A stretch of 5,704 nt of DNA, from contig JAAFHJ010000342.1 of assembly GCA_013298325.1 (NCBI GenBank), positions 1-5,704 on the forward strand, given 5' to 3'. The DNA comes from Myxococcales bacterium. GTDB lineage: Bacteria > Myxococcota_A > Polyangia > Polyangiales > Polyangiaceae. The notes beneath the pieces were generated by a model. The model saw only the letters and a list, made by a program, of their open reading frames with translations. It ran no database searches and was not told the origin of the DNA. Below, one piece after another: positions 1 to 5,704 of the stretch. Both the position numbers and the translations under genes were made by a program. Position 1 is the stretch's first letter. Each line of letters opens with the position of its first letter.

Positions 1-601
1 GAGCCGCGGCGGGCTGCGCGTAAGGATCGGCAGGAGCACCGTACCCCTGCGGTGCCGCCTGGCCGTACCCTTGAGCGGGCTGTGCGTACGGGTCGGCCGG
101 GGCCGGCTGGCCGTAGCCTTGAGCGGGCTGTGCGTACGGGTCGGCCGGGGCCGGCTGGCCGTAGCCTTGAGCGGGCTGTGCGTACGGGTCGGCCGGGGCC
201 GGCTGGCCGTAGCCTTGAGCGGGCTGTGCGTACGGGTCGGCGGGCGTCGCATACCCTGGCGCCGACGCGTTGTACGCCGGGGGCGCCGCGTAGTTGTCCT
301 GCGCCATCATTGTGCTGCCGAGCGGATTCACCGGCGCCTGCTCGGGGGCCGGAGCCGAGCCGAACATGGGCGGCGCAACGCCGACCATCGTGCCCTTGAG
401 CTTCGACGGAGGCCCCGACTGCCCGACCGGCGCGGGGGCGGCAGGAGCCGGCGGCGCTCCGGGGAGATCCCCGCCGGCCATCATCATCGTCCCCTTGAAC
501 TTTTGGGGGGCCGCCGGTCCGGCGGGCCGGAGGGCGTAGGCGCACTTCGCGCAGTTAACGACCGATTCGGCGTTTTGGGTACCGCAATTGGGGCAGAACA
601 T
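1..601 (-). CDS. Zinc-ribbon protein with Pro/Gln/Gly/Tyr-rich repeat tail (partial, 3' end outside window)
   Basis: The frame opens with ATG at 599-601 and stays open for 200 codons to the left edge, so the C-terminus is missing. Residues 3-20 form a CxxC-x10-CxxC zinc ribbon (CPNCG at 3-7; second pair Cys17 and Cys20). After it comes low-complexity Ala/Pro-rich sequence carrying three related short motifs: FKGTMMMAG (35-43), LKGTMVGVA (68-76) and LGSTMMAQ (94-101). Residues 121-184 are four 16-residue units of the type ADPYAQPAQGYGQPAP, the fourth with one Pro-to-Ala change, followed by a degenerate partial unit. No signal peptide or membrane segment is visible, so the visible part looks cytoplasmic and disordered. 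I see no strong Shine-Dalgarno site; an ATG at 612-614 is out of frame. The zinc ribbon at the very N-terminus supports the chosen start. A short ribbon plus disordered linker often precedes membrane or signalling domains, but none is visible here and the function is unknown. The gene is divergent from the nuo operon and probably unrelated to it. Confidence 0.82.
   Translation of the reverse strand, partial: MFCPNCGTQNAESVVNCAKCAYALRPAGPAAPQKFKGTMMMAGGDLPGAPPAPAAPAPVGQSGPPSKLKGTMVGVAPPMFGSAPAPEQAPVNPLGSTMMAQDNYAAPPAYNASAPGYATPADPYAQPAQGYGQPAPADPYAQPAQGYGQPAPADPYAQPAQGYGQPAPADPYAQPAQGYGQAAPQGYGAPADPYAQPAAA
69..241. repeat. Perfect 48-bp tandem repeat inside the zinc-ribbon gene (about 3.6 copies)
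   Basis: Three consecutive 48-bp units, at 69-116, 117-164 and 165-212, are identical base for base. A fourth matches through 241 and then diverges. To the left, about 50-68 is a mismatched remnant of the same unit. The period is a multiple of three, so on the minus strand each unit encodes the same 16 residues without breaking the frame. Identity that includes synonymous positions points to recent expansion by slippage or unequal recombination rather than selection on protein sequence alone. There are no unique spacers between units, so this is a coding minisatellite and not a CRISPR array. Confidence 0.95.
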
Positions 602-855
602 CGCGGCGCACCATAAGCCCAACGGTACGCGAGGGGAAGAAAAAGAATCGATGCCGCGGCGGCTTCCCATGTGCCCCCCTTGCGAGGACGCCCGCGGCAC
701 CCGACGACTATTTTCAACTTAATTTCAAAACGTTACCACACATCTTTGAGAAGCGACCTTCACAAATTCCCCCGTTCGCACTCCCCGTTGAATCCTCGCG
801 GCAAGTTGGGGAAGCCCGTCAGGAATTTGCCCTTCGTCGCCCCCCCGATCCGGCC

Positions 856-885
856 TTGACTTCGGCAAGACGCACGAACTAGGTT
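856..885 (+). promoter_or_regulatory. Candidate sigma70-type promoter for the nuo operon
   Basis: TTGACT at 856-861 matches the -35 consensus in five of six positions. TAGGTT at 880-885 is a weak -10 match (three of six, with the first T, the A and the final T kept) at 18-bp spacing. It would start transcription near 892 and leave a leader of roughly 85 bases before nuoE. In high-GC DNA such matches arise by chance, so this is a guess supported by position and one good hexamer. Confidence 0.3.
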
Positions 886-964
886 CCGCGCCGCCCTGCC
901 CCGGCTACGCGAGAAAAACCCGGATATCCGTCCGGAGAATGCACCGGGAACTTGTCGACTTTCC

Positions 965-970
965 AGAGGA
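965..970 (+). promoter_or_regulatory. Ribosome binding site deciding the nuoE start
   Basis: AGAGGA lies five bases upstream of ATG 976. An in-frame TTG at 952 would give eight more residues (beginning STFQRKT) but would place this Shine-Dalgarno inside the gene and has no comparable site of its own. ATG 976 is therefore preferred. Confidence 0.75.
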
Positions 971-975
971 AAACG

Positions 976-1452
976 ATGGCCTTCGCCCTCACGCCGGAAC
1001 GAGATCGGGAGCTCGGAGAAATCCTGGGCCGCTACCCCACAAAGATGGGTGCGTGCATCCCGATGCTTCATCTGTGCCAGGAACAGAACGGATGGATCTC
1101 CGACGAGATCATCCTTTATGTAGCCGAAAAGCTTACGATTCCGGCTGCGCACGTGAAGGGGGTTGTCACCTTCTACACGTTGTTCAACCAGAAGCCGGTC
1201 GGCAAGCACCAGGTGTGGGTTTGCCGCACGCTGCCCTGCGCATTGCGCGGTGCCGATGCGATCCTCCACCATTGCGAGAAGAAGCTCGGCATCCACGCCG
1301 GCGAGACGACCGCCGACGGGAAAATCACGCTTCGCACCGCGGAGTGCCTCGCTAGCTGCGGGACCGCGCCGATGATCCAGGTCGACAAGGACTACCACGA
1401 GAACCTGACGCCCGAGCGAGTCGACCAAATCCTCGCCAAGCTGCAGGCCTGA
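976..1452 (+). CDS. nuoE: NADH-quinone oxidoreductase subunit E (24 kDa, thioredoxin-like [2Fe-2S] protein)
   Basis: A 158-residue protein, normal for NuoE. It is a peripheral-arm subunit of complex I at the cytoplasmic NADH-oxidising tip, next to NuoF, and carries [2Fe-2S] cluster N1a. The N-terminal helical part contains the family signature around residues 20-60 (RYPTKMGACIPMLHLCQ, then NGWIS, then VKGVVTFYTLF at 60-70). The thioredoxin-like half holds the four cluster ligands in the expected pattern: Cys83 and Cys88 (CRTLPC), then Cys124 and Cys128 (ECLASCGTAP). The tail NLTPERVDQIL is also typical. The start is ATG 976, preceded by AGAGGA; translation from TTG 952 is less likely. It is the first gene of the plus-strand cluster, with nuoF 15 bp downstream. 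The usual upstream partner nuoD is absent; a gene-free region lies there instead. Confidence 0.96.
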   Translation: MAFALTPERDRELGEILGRYPTKMGACIPMLHLCQEQNGWISDEIILYVAEKLTIPAAHVKGVVTFYTLFNQKPVGKHQVWVCRTLPCALRGADAILHHCEKKLGIHAGETTADGKITLRTAECLASCGTAPMIQVDKDYHENLTPERVDQILAKLQA

Positions 1453-1454
1453 CC

Positions 1455-1460
1455 AAAGGG
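1455..1460 (+). promoter_or_regulatory. Ribosome binding site of nuoF
   Basis: AAAGGG lies seven bases before ATG 1468 in the 15-bp gap after the nuoE stop. It supports the ATG at 1468 as the nuoF start. Confidence 0.6.
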
Positions 1461-1467
1461 ATCCTCC

Positions 1468-2862
1468 ATGATCAAGCGCACCGAGTATCTCTCCAAGGTC
1501 TACCCCCTCGCCGACGGCTTCACGATTGCCGCCTATGAGCGCGAGGTCGATGGCTACGCGATGGCCAAGAAAGTTCTTTCGTCGATGACGAAGGAGCAGG
1601 TGATCGACGAAGCGAAGAAGGCGAACATCCGCGGTCGCGGGGGCGCCGGCTTCCCGATGGGTCTGAAGTGGAGCTTTATGCGCCCCCACCCGACCAAGCC
1701 CGCCTACCTCGTCGTCAATGCCGACGAAGGCGAGCCGGGGACCCACAAAGACCGCACGATCATGGAGCGCAACCCGCACGCGGTCGTCGAGGGGTGCATC
1801 ATCGGTTGCTATGCGATCGGTGCTCATGCTGCGTATATTTACGTGCGCGACGAGCTCCACCTTTCGAAGGCACGTCTCTGGGCAGCGATCAACGAGGCGA
1901 AGGCCAAGGGCTACCTTGGGAAGAACCCGTTCGGGACCAGCTACGAGGTAGAGGTCTACGTCCACACCGGCGCAGGAGCGTACATCTGCGGCGAGGAGAC
2001 GAGCCTCCTGAACTCCCTCGAAGGTCGCCGCGGCGAACCGCGTTTGAAGCCGCCGTTCCCCGCCCAGGTCGGCGCGTTTGGTTGCCCGACGACGGTCAAC
2101 AACCTCGAAACGATCGCGATCGTGCCGACGGCGCTCAAGCTGGGCGGTGAGGAATTCTCTAAACTTTCCGCCCTTCACGGAATGAACGATGGCGGGACCC
2201 GCCTCTTCGGCGTCAACGGCCACGTGAAGAAGCCGGGGGTCTGGGAGCTTGCGGTCGGTGTCACTCTTCGCGAACTCATCTACGATCTCGCCGGTGGTGT
2301 GACCGGCGACAAGCCGCTTTTCGCCATCATTCCGGGTGGTTCATCGACGCCGGTGCTCCGCGCGGAAGAGCTCGTCCACGCCCCCGACGAGAAGTCGCCC
2401 CTCCACCCCTGGCACGGCCAATCGGTCCTCGATGTGCCGCTCGGCGTGGAAACGATGCGCGGTCTCGGAACCGCCCTCGGGACGTGCTGCGTGACCGTCA
2501 TGGCCGAAGGGACCTGCCCGGTTACCGCCATGCACAACCTGATGCAGTTCTACAAACACGAGAGCTGCGGTCAGTGCACGCCGTGCCGCGAAGGTTCTGC
2601 CTGGCTCTCGCGGACGGTGGAAAAAATTCTCGATGGCCGCGGGACGATGGAAGACATCGATACCCTCGCGGACGTCGCCAACAACATCATGGGGAACACG
2701 ATCTGCGCCTTCGGTGAGGGGACGGCGATGCCCGCCCTCGGCTTCTTGAAGAAGTTCCGCAAGGATTTCGAAGCGTACGTCCGTGGCGAAAAGACCCGGA
2801 AGACCCACTCGCGCCTCGCGGTCGAAGCCGACACGAGCGTGACCGCCCACGCGGCGGAATGA
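1468..2862 (+). CDS. nuoF: NADH-quinone oxidoreductase subunit F (51 kDa, NADH- and FMN-binding, cluster N3)
   Basis: A 464-residue protein, slightly longer than the usual 420-445 owing to a charged, probably flexible C-terminal tail (about 440-464). It oxidises NADH, passes a hydride to FMN and sends electrons via [4Fe-4S] cluster N3 into the peripheral arm. The nucleotide-binding glycine-rich loop RGRGGAGFP is at 55-63, followed by MGLKW. The FMN/NADH site segment NADEGEPGTHKDR is at 84-96, and GAGAYICGEETSLLNSLEG at 168-186 is followed by RRGEPRLKPPFPA. The cluster ligands are complete: Cys367, Cys370 and Cys373 (SCGQCTPCREG) and Cys413 (NTICAFGEG). Thr is usual at position 64, where Met is found. 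The gene is followed after only 7 bp by nuoJ; nuoG, nuoH and nuoI, which normally lie between them, are not present. No frame damage is seen. Confidence 0.97.
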   Translation: MIKRTEYLSKVYPLADGFTIAAYEREVDGYAMAKKVLSSMTKEQVIDEAKKANIRGRGGAGFPMGLKWSFMRPHPTKPAYLVVNADEGEPGTHKDRTIMERNPHAVVEGCIIGCYAIGAHAAYIYVRDELHLSKARLWAAINEAKAKGYLGKNPFGTSYEVEVYVHTGAGAYICGEETSLLNSLEGRRGEPRLKPPFPAQVGAFGCPTTVNNLETIAIVPTALKLGGEEFSKLSALHGMNDGGTRLFGVNGHVKKPGVWELAVGVTLRELIYDLAGGVTGDKPLFAIIPGGSSTPVLRAEELVHAPDEKSPLHPWHGQSVLDVPLGVETMRGLGTALGTCCVTVMAEGTCPVTAMHNLMQFYKHESCGQCTPCREGSAWLSRTVEKILDGRGTMEDIDTLADVANNIMGNTICAFGEGTAMPALGFLKKFRKDFEAYVRGEKTRKTHSRLAVEADTSVTAHAAE

Positions 2863-2869
2863 GCGAACG

Positions 2870-3493
2870 ATGAGCACCGATATCTGGCTTGGCTGGACCT
2901 ACTTTATCCTCTGCGCGCTTTTCGCATTGGTCGGCGCCCTCGCGACGATCTCCAGCGCGAATCCGATTCGCGGAGCGATGGGGCTCTTGATGATGATCCT
3001 GAGCATCGCGGGGCTATATTTGTCCTTGCATGCGCAGTTCCTCGCGGCGATCCAGCTGATCGTTTACGCGGGCGCGATCGTCGTCCTGTTCCTTTTCGTC
3101 ATCATGCTGCTCGGACCGAGCGCGCAGGCCCCATCGGACAGCCGAGCGCGGTTCCCGCGAGCCATCGGTGCCGGCTTGTTCCTGCTCCTCGGCGCCGGGG
3201 TTGTGTCCTGGCTCGTGATGCTCGGGCAGCACATTTCGAAGGAGACGGCGCGTCTTGCGGCGACGGGAACCTGGAAGCCTGCAACGGTACCCAGCGATTT
3301 CGGCGGTATCGACGCCTTTGGCAAGGAGCTCTTCACGAAGACGCTCGTGCCGTTCGAGCTTTCATCGGCTCTCCTGCTGGTTGCCGTCATCGGCGCGATC
3401 GCCGTCGCCCGAAGCAAGCACGGGGATGGCGCCGAGAAGGCACTCCCGACCGCCGCCACCGAACCGACGCCGAAAGAGGAGGCAAGCGTATGA
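2870..3493 (+). CDS. nuoJ: NADH-quinone oxidoreductase subunit J (membrane)
   Basis: A 207-residue integral membrane subunit (ND6-like) of the complex I membrane arm, linking the quinone-site region to the antiporter-like subunits. Five hydrophobic segments are visible at about 8-28, 34-53, 56-82, 98-119 and 160-181. Family motifs are NPIRGAMGLL (31-40), the strongly conserved third helix with VYAGAIVVLFLFVIMLL (65-81, containing Tyr66), and GKELFTKTLVPFELSSALLL (151-170) before the last helix. The C-terminus (182-207) is a charged, Pro/Glu-rich cytoplasmic tail without recognisable function. The start ATG 2870 lies 7 bp after the nuoF stop with only a weak Shine-Dalgarno, so translation is probably coupled to nuoF. 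The stop overlaps the nuoK start as ATGA. Confidence 0.96.
   Translation: MSTDIWLGWTYFILCALFALVGALATISSANPIRGAMGLLMMILSIAGLYLSLHAQFLAAIQLIVYAGAIVVLFLFVIMLLGPSAQAPSDSRARFPRAIGAGLFLLLGAGVVSWLVMLGQHISKETARLAATGTWKPATVPSDFGGIDAFGKELFTKTLVPFELSSALLLVAVIGAIAVARSKHGDGAEKALPTAATEPTPKEEASV
3477..3482 (+). promoter_or_regulatory. Strong ribosome binding site of nuoK inside the nuoJ 3' end
   Basis: A full AGGAGG lies seven bases before ATG 3490, within the last codons of nuoJ. It is the best Shine-Dalgarno in the window and fixes the nuoK start at the ATGA overlap. It would favour efficient re-initiation and a NuoJ:NuoK balance. Confidence 0.8.
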
Positions 3494-3795
3494 TTTCTCC
3501 GATCGTTTACGTCGCGCTTGCGACGATTCTCTTCTTTCTCGGCGGCGCCGGATTCCTTTTCCGTCGCAACGTCCTCGTCTCGCTTATGAGCATTGAAATC
3601 ATGCTCAACGCGACGAACCTCGCCCTCGTCGCCTTCAACCGCCTCCACACAGACTCCCACACCGGCCAGATGCTCACGTTTTTCGTGATCGCTGTCGCCG
3701 CTGCAGAAGTCGCCGTGGGGCTCGCGATCGTCATCTCCTTCTTCCGCATCAAGCGCAGCGTCCGAACCGACGAAGCCGACTTGCTCCGGAACTGA
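3490..3795 (+). CDS. nuoK: NADH-quinone oxidoreductase subunit K (membrane)
   Basis: A 101-residue protein, the standard NuoK (ND4L) length, with three transmembrane helices at about 3-22, 28-50 and 60-84. NuoK sits in the membrane arm between NuoJ and the antiporter-like subunits and belongs to the proton-transfer path (the family is MrpC-related). The diagnostic segment FRRNVLVSLMSIEIMLNATN (24-43) contains the buried Glu36, and AAEVAVGLAI (71-80) contains Glu73. These correspond to the two functionally important membrane glutamates of E. coli NuoK (36 and 72). The start overlaps the nuoJ stop by four bases. A 36-bp gap, the longest in the operon, follows before nuoL. Confidence 0.97.
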   Translation: MISPIVYVALATILFFLGGAGFLFRRNVLVSLMSIEIMLNATNLALVAFNRLHTDSHTGQMLTFFVIAVAAAEVAVGLAIVISFFRIKRSVRTDEADLLRN

Positions 3796-3831
3796 ACCGA
3801 ACCTGACGCGCCTGATTACCGAGATCATCGG

Positions 3832-5704
3832 ATGAACGCTTTTTATTCACTGTTTTCGGCGGAGGAGTTTTCCCCTCTCGCCATCGTCTTGGGGATGCCT
3901 CTCCTTGGCGCATTTGTGAACGGCGTGTGGGGGAAGCGACTCGGCAAAGAAGCAGTCAAGACGATGGCCCTCTCGGCCATGGCGATTAGCTTCTTTGCCG
4001 CGCTTTTCACCTTCGCCGCCCTGAACCACCACGTCGACAGCAGCGCTGTTGAAAAGGTCGTTGAGGGGCACAAGGTCGTCGAGCACGAGCACGTCAAACT
4101 CTCCTGGCTCGCGTGGGAGTGGATGCGCGCCAGCGGTGCAGGCGGCCTCTCGGCAATCCCGATTCAGGCGAAGTTCAGCGTCGATGCGCTTTCGGGCATC
4201 ATGATGCTCGTCATTACGGGGATCGGCTTCCTGATCCACCTCTATGCATCGAACTACATGGAGACCGACAAAGGGTACTGGCGCTTCTTCGCCTACCTGA
4301 ATCTGTTCGTCTTCTCGATGCTTATCCTTGTCCTCGGCGACAACCTCCCCCTCCTCTTTGTGGGCTGGGAAGGCGTCGGCCTCTGTTCGTACCTGCTGAT
4401 CGGCTTCTGGTACGACAAGCTCCCGAACGCCGCCGCCGGCAAGAAGGCGTTCATCGCGAACCGCGTCGGTGACTTCGGCCTGATCTGCGCGATGTTCCTC
4501 ATTGCTCACTACTGCGGAGCCCTCGACTGGAACGGCATCGAAGCAGGCGCGAAGAGCCTGCTCACCCCCGACATGGTCCACGTCTGGCCCTTCGGGAACG
4601 CCCACTATGACGGCATGTTCGGCTTCCTTCAGCCGAAGGTTCCGCTGATGATGACCGGCGCGACCGCGGTCTGCGCCTGCCTCCTCCTCGGGGCGACCGG
4701 CAAATCGGCGCAGATGCCGCTTTACGTCTGGCTCCCGGACGCGATGGCCGGCCCGACGCCGGTGTCCGCGCTTATCCACGCCGCGACGATGGTCACCGCC
4801 GGCATCTATTTGATTTGCCGCCTGAATTTCGTATTCGTCCTCGCCCCAGGCGTGATGGCTGTGATCGCTGGTGTCGGTGCGTTCACCGCCCTCTTTGCCG
4901 CCACGATCGCTCTCGTCCAGAACGACCTCAAGAAGGTCCTCGCCTACTCGACGGTGAGCCAGCTTGGGTTCATGTTCCTCGGCGTCGGGTCGGGCTCCTT
5001 CACGGCCGGCTTCTTCCATGTCCTCACGCACGCCTTCTTCAAGGCCTGCCTCTTCCTCGCCGCCGGCAGCGTCATCCATGCAATGCACGCGCGCGTCCAC
5101 GACGACGAGAAGTCTCAGGACATGCGCATGATGGGCGGGCTCAAGAAGTACATGCCGCTCACCTACGGCACCTTCGGAGCTGCCACGCTCGCGATCATCG
5201 GCTTCCCGCTTACGTCAGGCTTTTTCTCGAAGGACGAGATTCTCTTCCGGTCCTTCTCGAATTCCTACCAGTGGGTCGATAAGGCCCGCGCGGAATCGCT
5301 GAAGATGTGGATGCCGCCGGCCTACCTCGGGAAGGTCTACTATGTCATGGGCGTCCTCGCGGCGACCCTCACGGCCTTCTACATGTGCCGCGCCTTTTTC
5401 CTCACCTTTTACGGAGACTTCAAGGGCTGGAAGATCGGGAAGCCGGTCGCCGCTGAAGGGCACGAAGAAGAGGACGACCACGGCGACGACCATCACCACG
5501 ATGATCTGACGACGCCCGGTGCAGCGCCCCACGAGTCGCCCCGCCCGATGACGATTCCGCTCATCATCCTCGCCGCACTCGCGGTGTTCGGCGGGCTCCT
5601 CAATCCGGGCCTCGCGAAGAGCCTTTTCCACTTGGAAAGCATCCCGCTTGAGCATTGGCTCGAGCCGGTCTTCGCGACCTCGATGGCCAAGGGCATCCAC
5701 GAAG
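3832..5704 (+). CDS. nuoL: NADH-quinone oxidoreductase subunit L (distal proton-pumping antiporter-like subunit; partial, 3' end outside window)
   Basis: 624 codons are visible without a stop. NuoL is the distal Mrp-antiporter-like proton pump of complex I, with the long lateral helix at its C-terminus, which here would lie mostly beyond the edge. The N-terminal family block covers PLLGAFVNG (23-31), FSVDALSGIMMLVITGIGFLIH (115-136) and YFAYLN-like 151-157. The antiporter core contains GWEGVGLCSYLLIGFWY (178-194) with Glu180, KSAQMPLYVWLPDAMAGPTP (291-310) with Lys291, LIHAATMV with His316, QNDLKKVLAYSTVSQLGF (363-380), and HVLTHAFFKA with His396, His400 and Lys404. GFFSKDEIL (463-471) contains Lys467 and Asp468. 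By alignment from memory these match E. coli Glu144, Lys229, His254, His334/338 and Lys342. A His/Asp/Glu-rich loop occupies 543-558. ATG 3832 is the first possible start after an in-frame stop at 3793; its Shine-Dalgarno is weak. nuoM and nuoN would be expected next. Confidence 0.96.
   Translation, partial: MNAFYSLFSAEEFSPLAIVLGMPLLGAFVNGVWGKRLGKEAVKTMALSAMAISFFAALFTFAALNHHVDSSAVEKVVEGHKVVEHEHVKLSWLAWEWMRASGAGGLSAIPIQAKFSVDALSGIMMLVITGIGFLIHLYASNYMETDKGYWRFFAYLNLFVFSMLILVLGDNLPLLFVGWEGVGLCSYLLIGFWYDKLPNAAAGKKAFIANRVGDFGLICAMFLIAHYCGALDWNGIEAGAKSLLTPDMVHVWPFGNAHYDGMFGFLQPKVPLMMTGATAVCACLLLGATGKSAQMPLYVWLPDAMAGPTPVSALIHAATMVTAGIYLICRLNFVFVLAPGVMAVIAGVGAFTALFAATIALVQNDLKKVLAYSTVSQLGFMFLGVGSGSFTAGFFHVLTHAFFKACLFLAAGSVIHAMHARVHDDEKSQDMRMMGGLKKYMPLTYGTFGAATLAIIGFPLTSGFFSKDEILFRSFSNSYQWVDKARAESLKMWMPPAYLGKVYYVMGVLAATLTAFYMCRAFFLTFYGDFKGWKIGKPVAAEGHEEEDDHGDDHHHDDLTTPGAAPHESPRPMTIPLIILAALAVFGGLLNPGLAKSLFHLESIPLEHWLEPVFATSMAKGIHE

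Larger units (their letters stand above)
602..975. other. Divergent intergenic region, no gene seen
   Basis: These 374 bases separate the start of the minus-strand zinc-ribbon gene from nuoE. The centre (about 708-770) is clearly AT-richer than the rest, as expected for promoter DNA serving one or both genes. I found one reasonable plus-strand promoter candidate (856-885) and no convincing -35/-10 pair for the minus-strand gene. The small open frames here have no homology I recognise, no good ribosome binding site, and atypical composition. I see no tRNA, riboswitch or convincing terminator. Confidence 0.7.

Noticed and set aside
69..241. Possible CRISPR array
   Set aside because: The 48-bp units are directly contiguous with no unique spacers and keep a coding frame.
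52..616. Plus-strand frames with repeated Leu/Arg/Gly-rich 16-residue units
   Set aside because: The 48-bp repeat keeps several frames open at once. Only the minus-strand frame has an N-terminal zinc ribbon and plausible composition; the plus-strand frames are Arg-rich shadows.
652..699. 8-bp inverted repeat TGCCGCGG / CCGCGGCA with a 32-base loop
   Set aside because: The stem is short, the loop is long, each arm contains a self-palindrome, and there is no U-tract; it is probably chance in GC-rich DNA and not a terminator.
671..859. Small plus-strand open frame of 62 codons in the intergenic region
   Set aside because: It has no clear ribosome binding site, no recognisable family, and a composition unlike the neighbouring genes.
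952..975. Upstream TTG start for nuoE
   Set aside because: It lacks its own Shine-Dalgarno, whereas AGAGGA sits at ideal distance before ATG 976; the eight extra residues match nothing conserved.
760..2223. Long minus-strand open frame of 487 codons opposite nuoE and nuoF
   Set aside because: It lies antisense to two unmistakable genes, its translation is rich in Arg/Asp/Val/Gly typical of the reverse frame of GC-rich coding DNA, and no family is recognisable.
3064..3828. Minus-strand open frame of 254 codons opposite nuoJ and nuoK
   Set aside because: It is antisense to two clear membrane genes and its composition is that of a shadow frame.
3847..5100. Minus-strand open frame of 417 codons opposite nuoL
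   Set aside because: It is highly charged, without domains, and fully antisense to nuoL with all its conserved motifs; codon bias explains the lack of stops.

Overview
The window is a high-GC bacterial chromosome segment whose main content is part of a respiratory complex I (NADH:quinone oxidoreductase, nuo) operon on the plus strand. It is flanked on the left by a divergently transcribed gene, truncated at the window edge. The strong G/C third-position bias, the zinc-ribbon protein with a Pro/Gln/Gly/Tyr-rich tail, and the acidic/His-rich loop in NuoL suggest a Myxococcota or other deltaproteobacterial-type organism. This assignment is tentative, because no rRNA or other marker is present.

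Layout: positions 1-601 (minus strand) hold the N-terminal 200 codons of a zinc-ribbon protein with an intrinsically disordered tail. The tail is built from perfect 48-bp tandem repeats that translate to a 16-residue unit. Positions 602-975 are a gene-free divergent intergenic region with an AT-rich centre and one plausible promoter for the nuo operon. From 976 to the right end run nuoE, nuoF, nuoJ, nuoK and a nuoL that is cut by the window edge. They are closely packed: gaps of 15 and 7 bp, a 4-bp ATGA overlap, then a 36-bp gap.

Together NuoE and NuoF form most of the NADH-oxidising tip: FMN and cluster N3 in NuoF, cluster N1a in NuoE. NuoJ, NuoK and NuoL are proton-pumping membrane-arm subunits. 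The usual nuoG, nuoH and nuoI are missing between nuoF and nuoJ, and nuoA-D are not upstream of nuoE. The complex must therefore be assembled from at least two loci, or this organism has more than one complex I gene set. All recognisable cofactor ligands and key charged residues are intact, so the genes look functional.

I do not see a new defence, mobile or RNA system here. The least explained elements are the repeat-bearing zinc-ribbon protein and the compacted E-F-J-K-L gene order.
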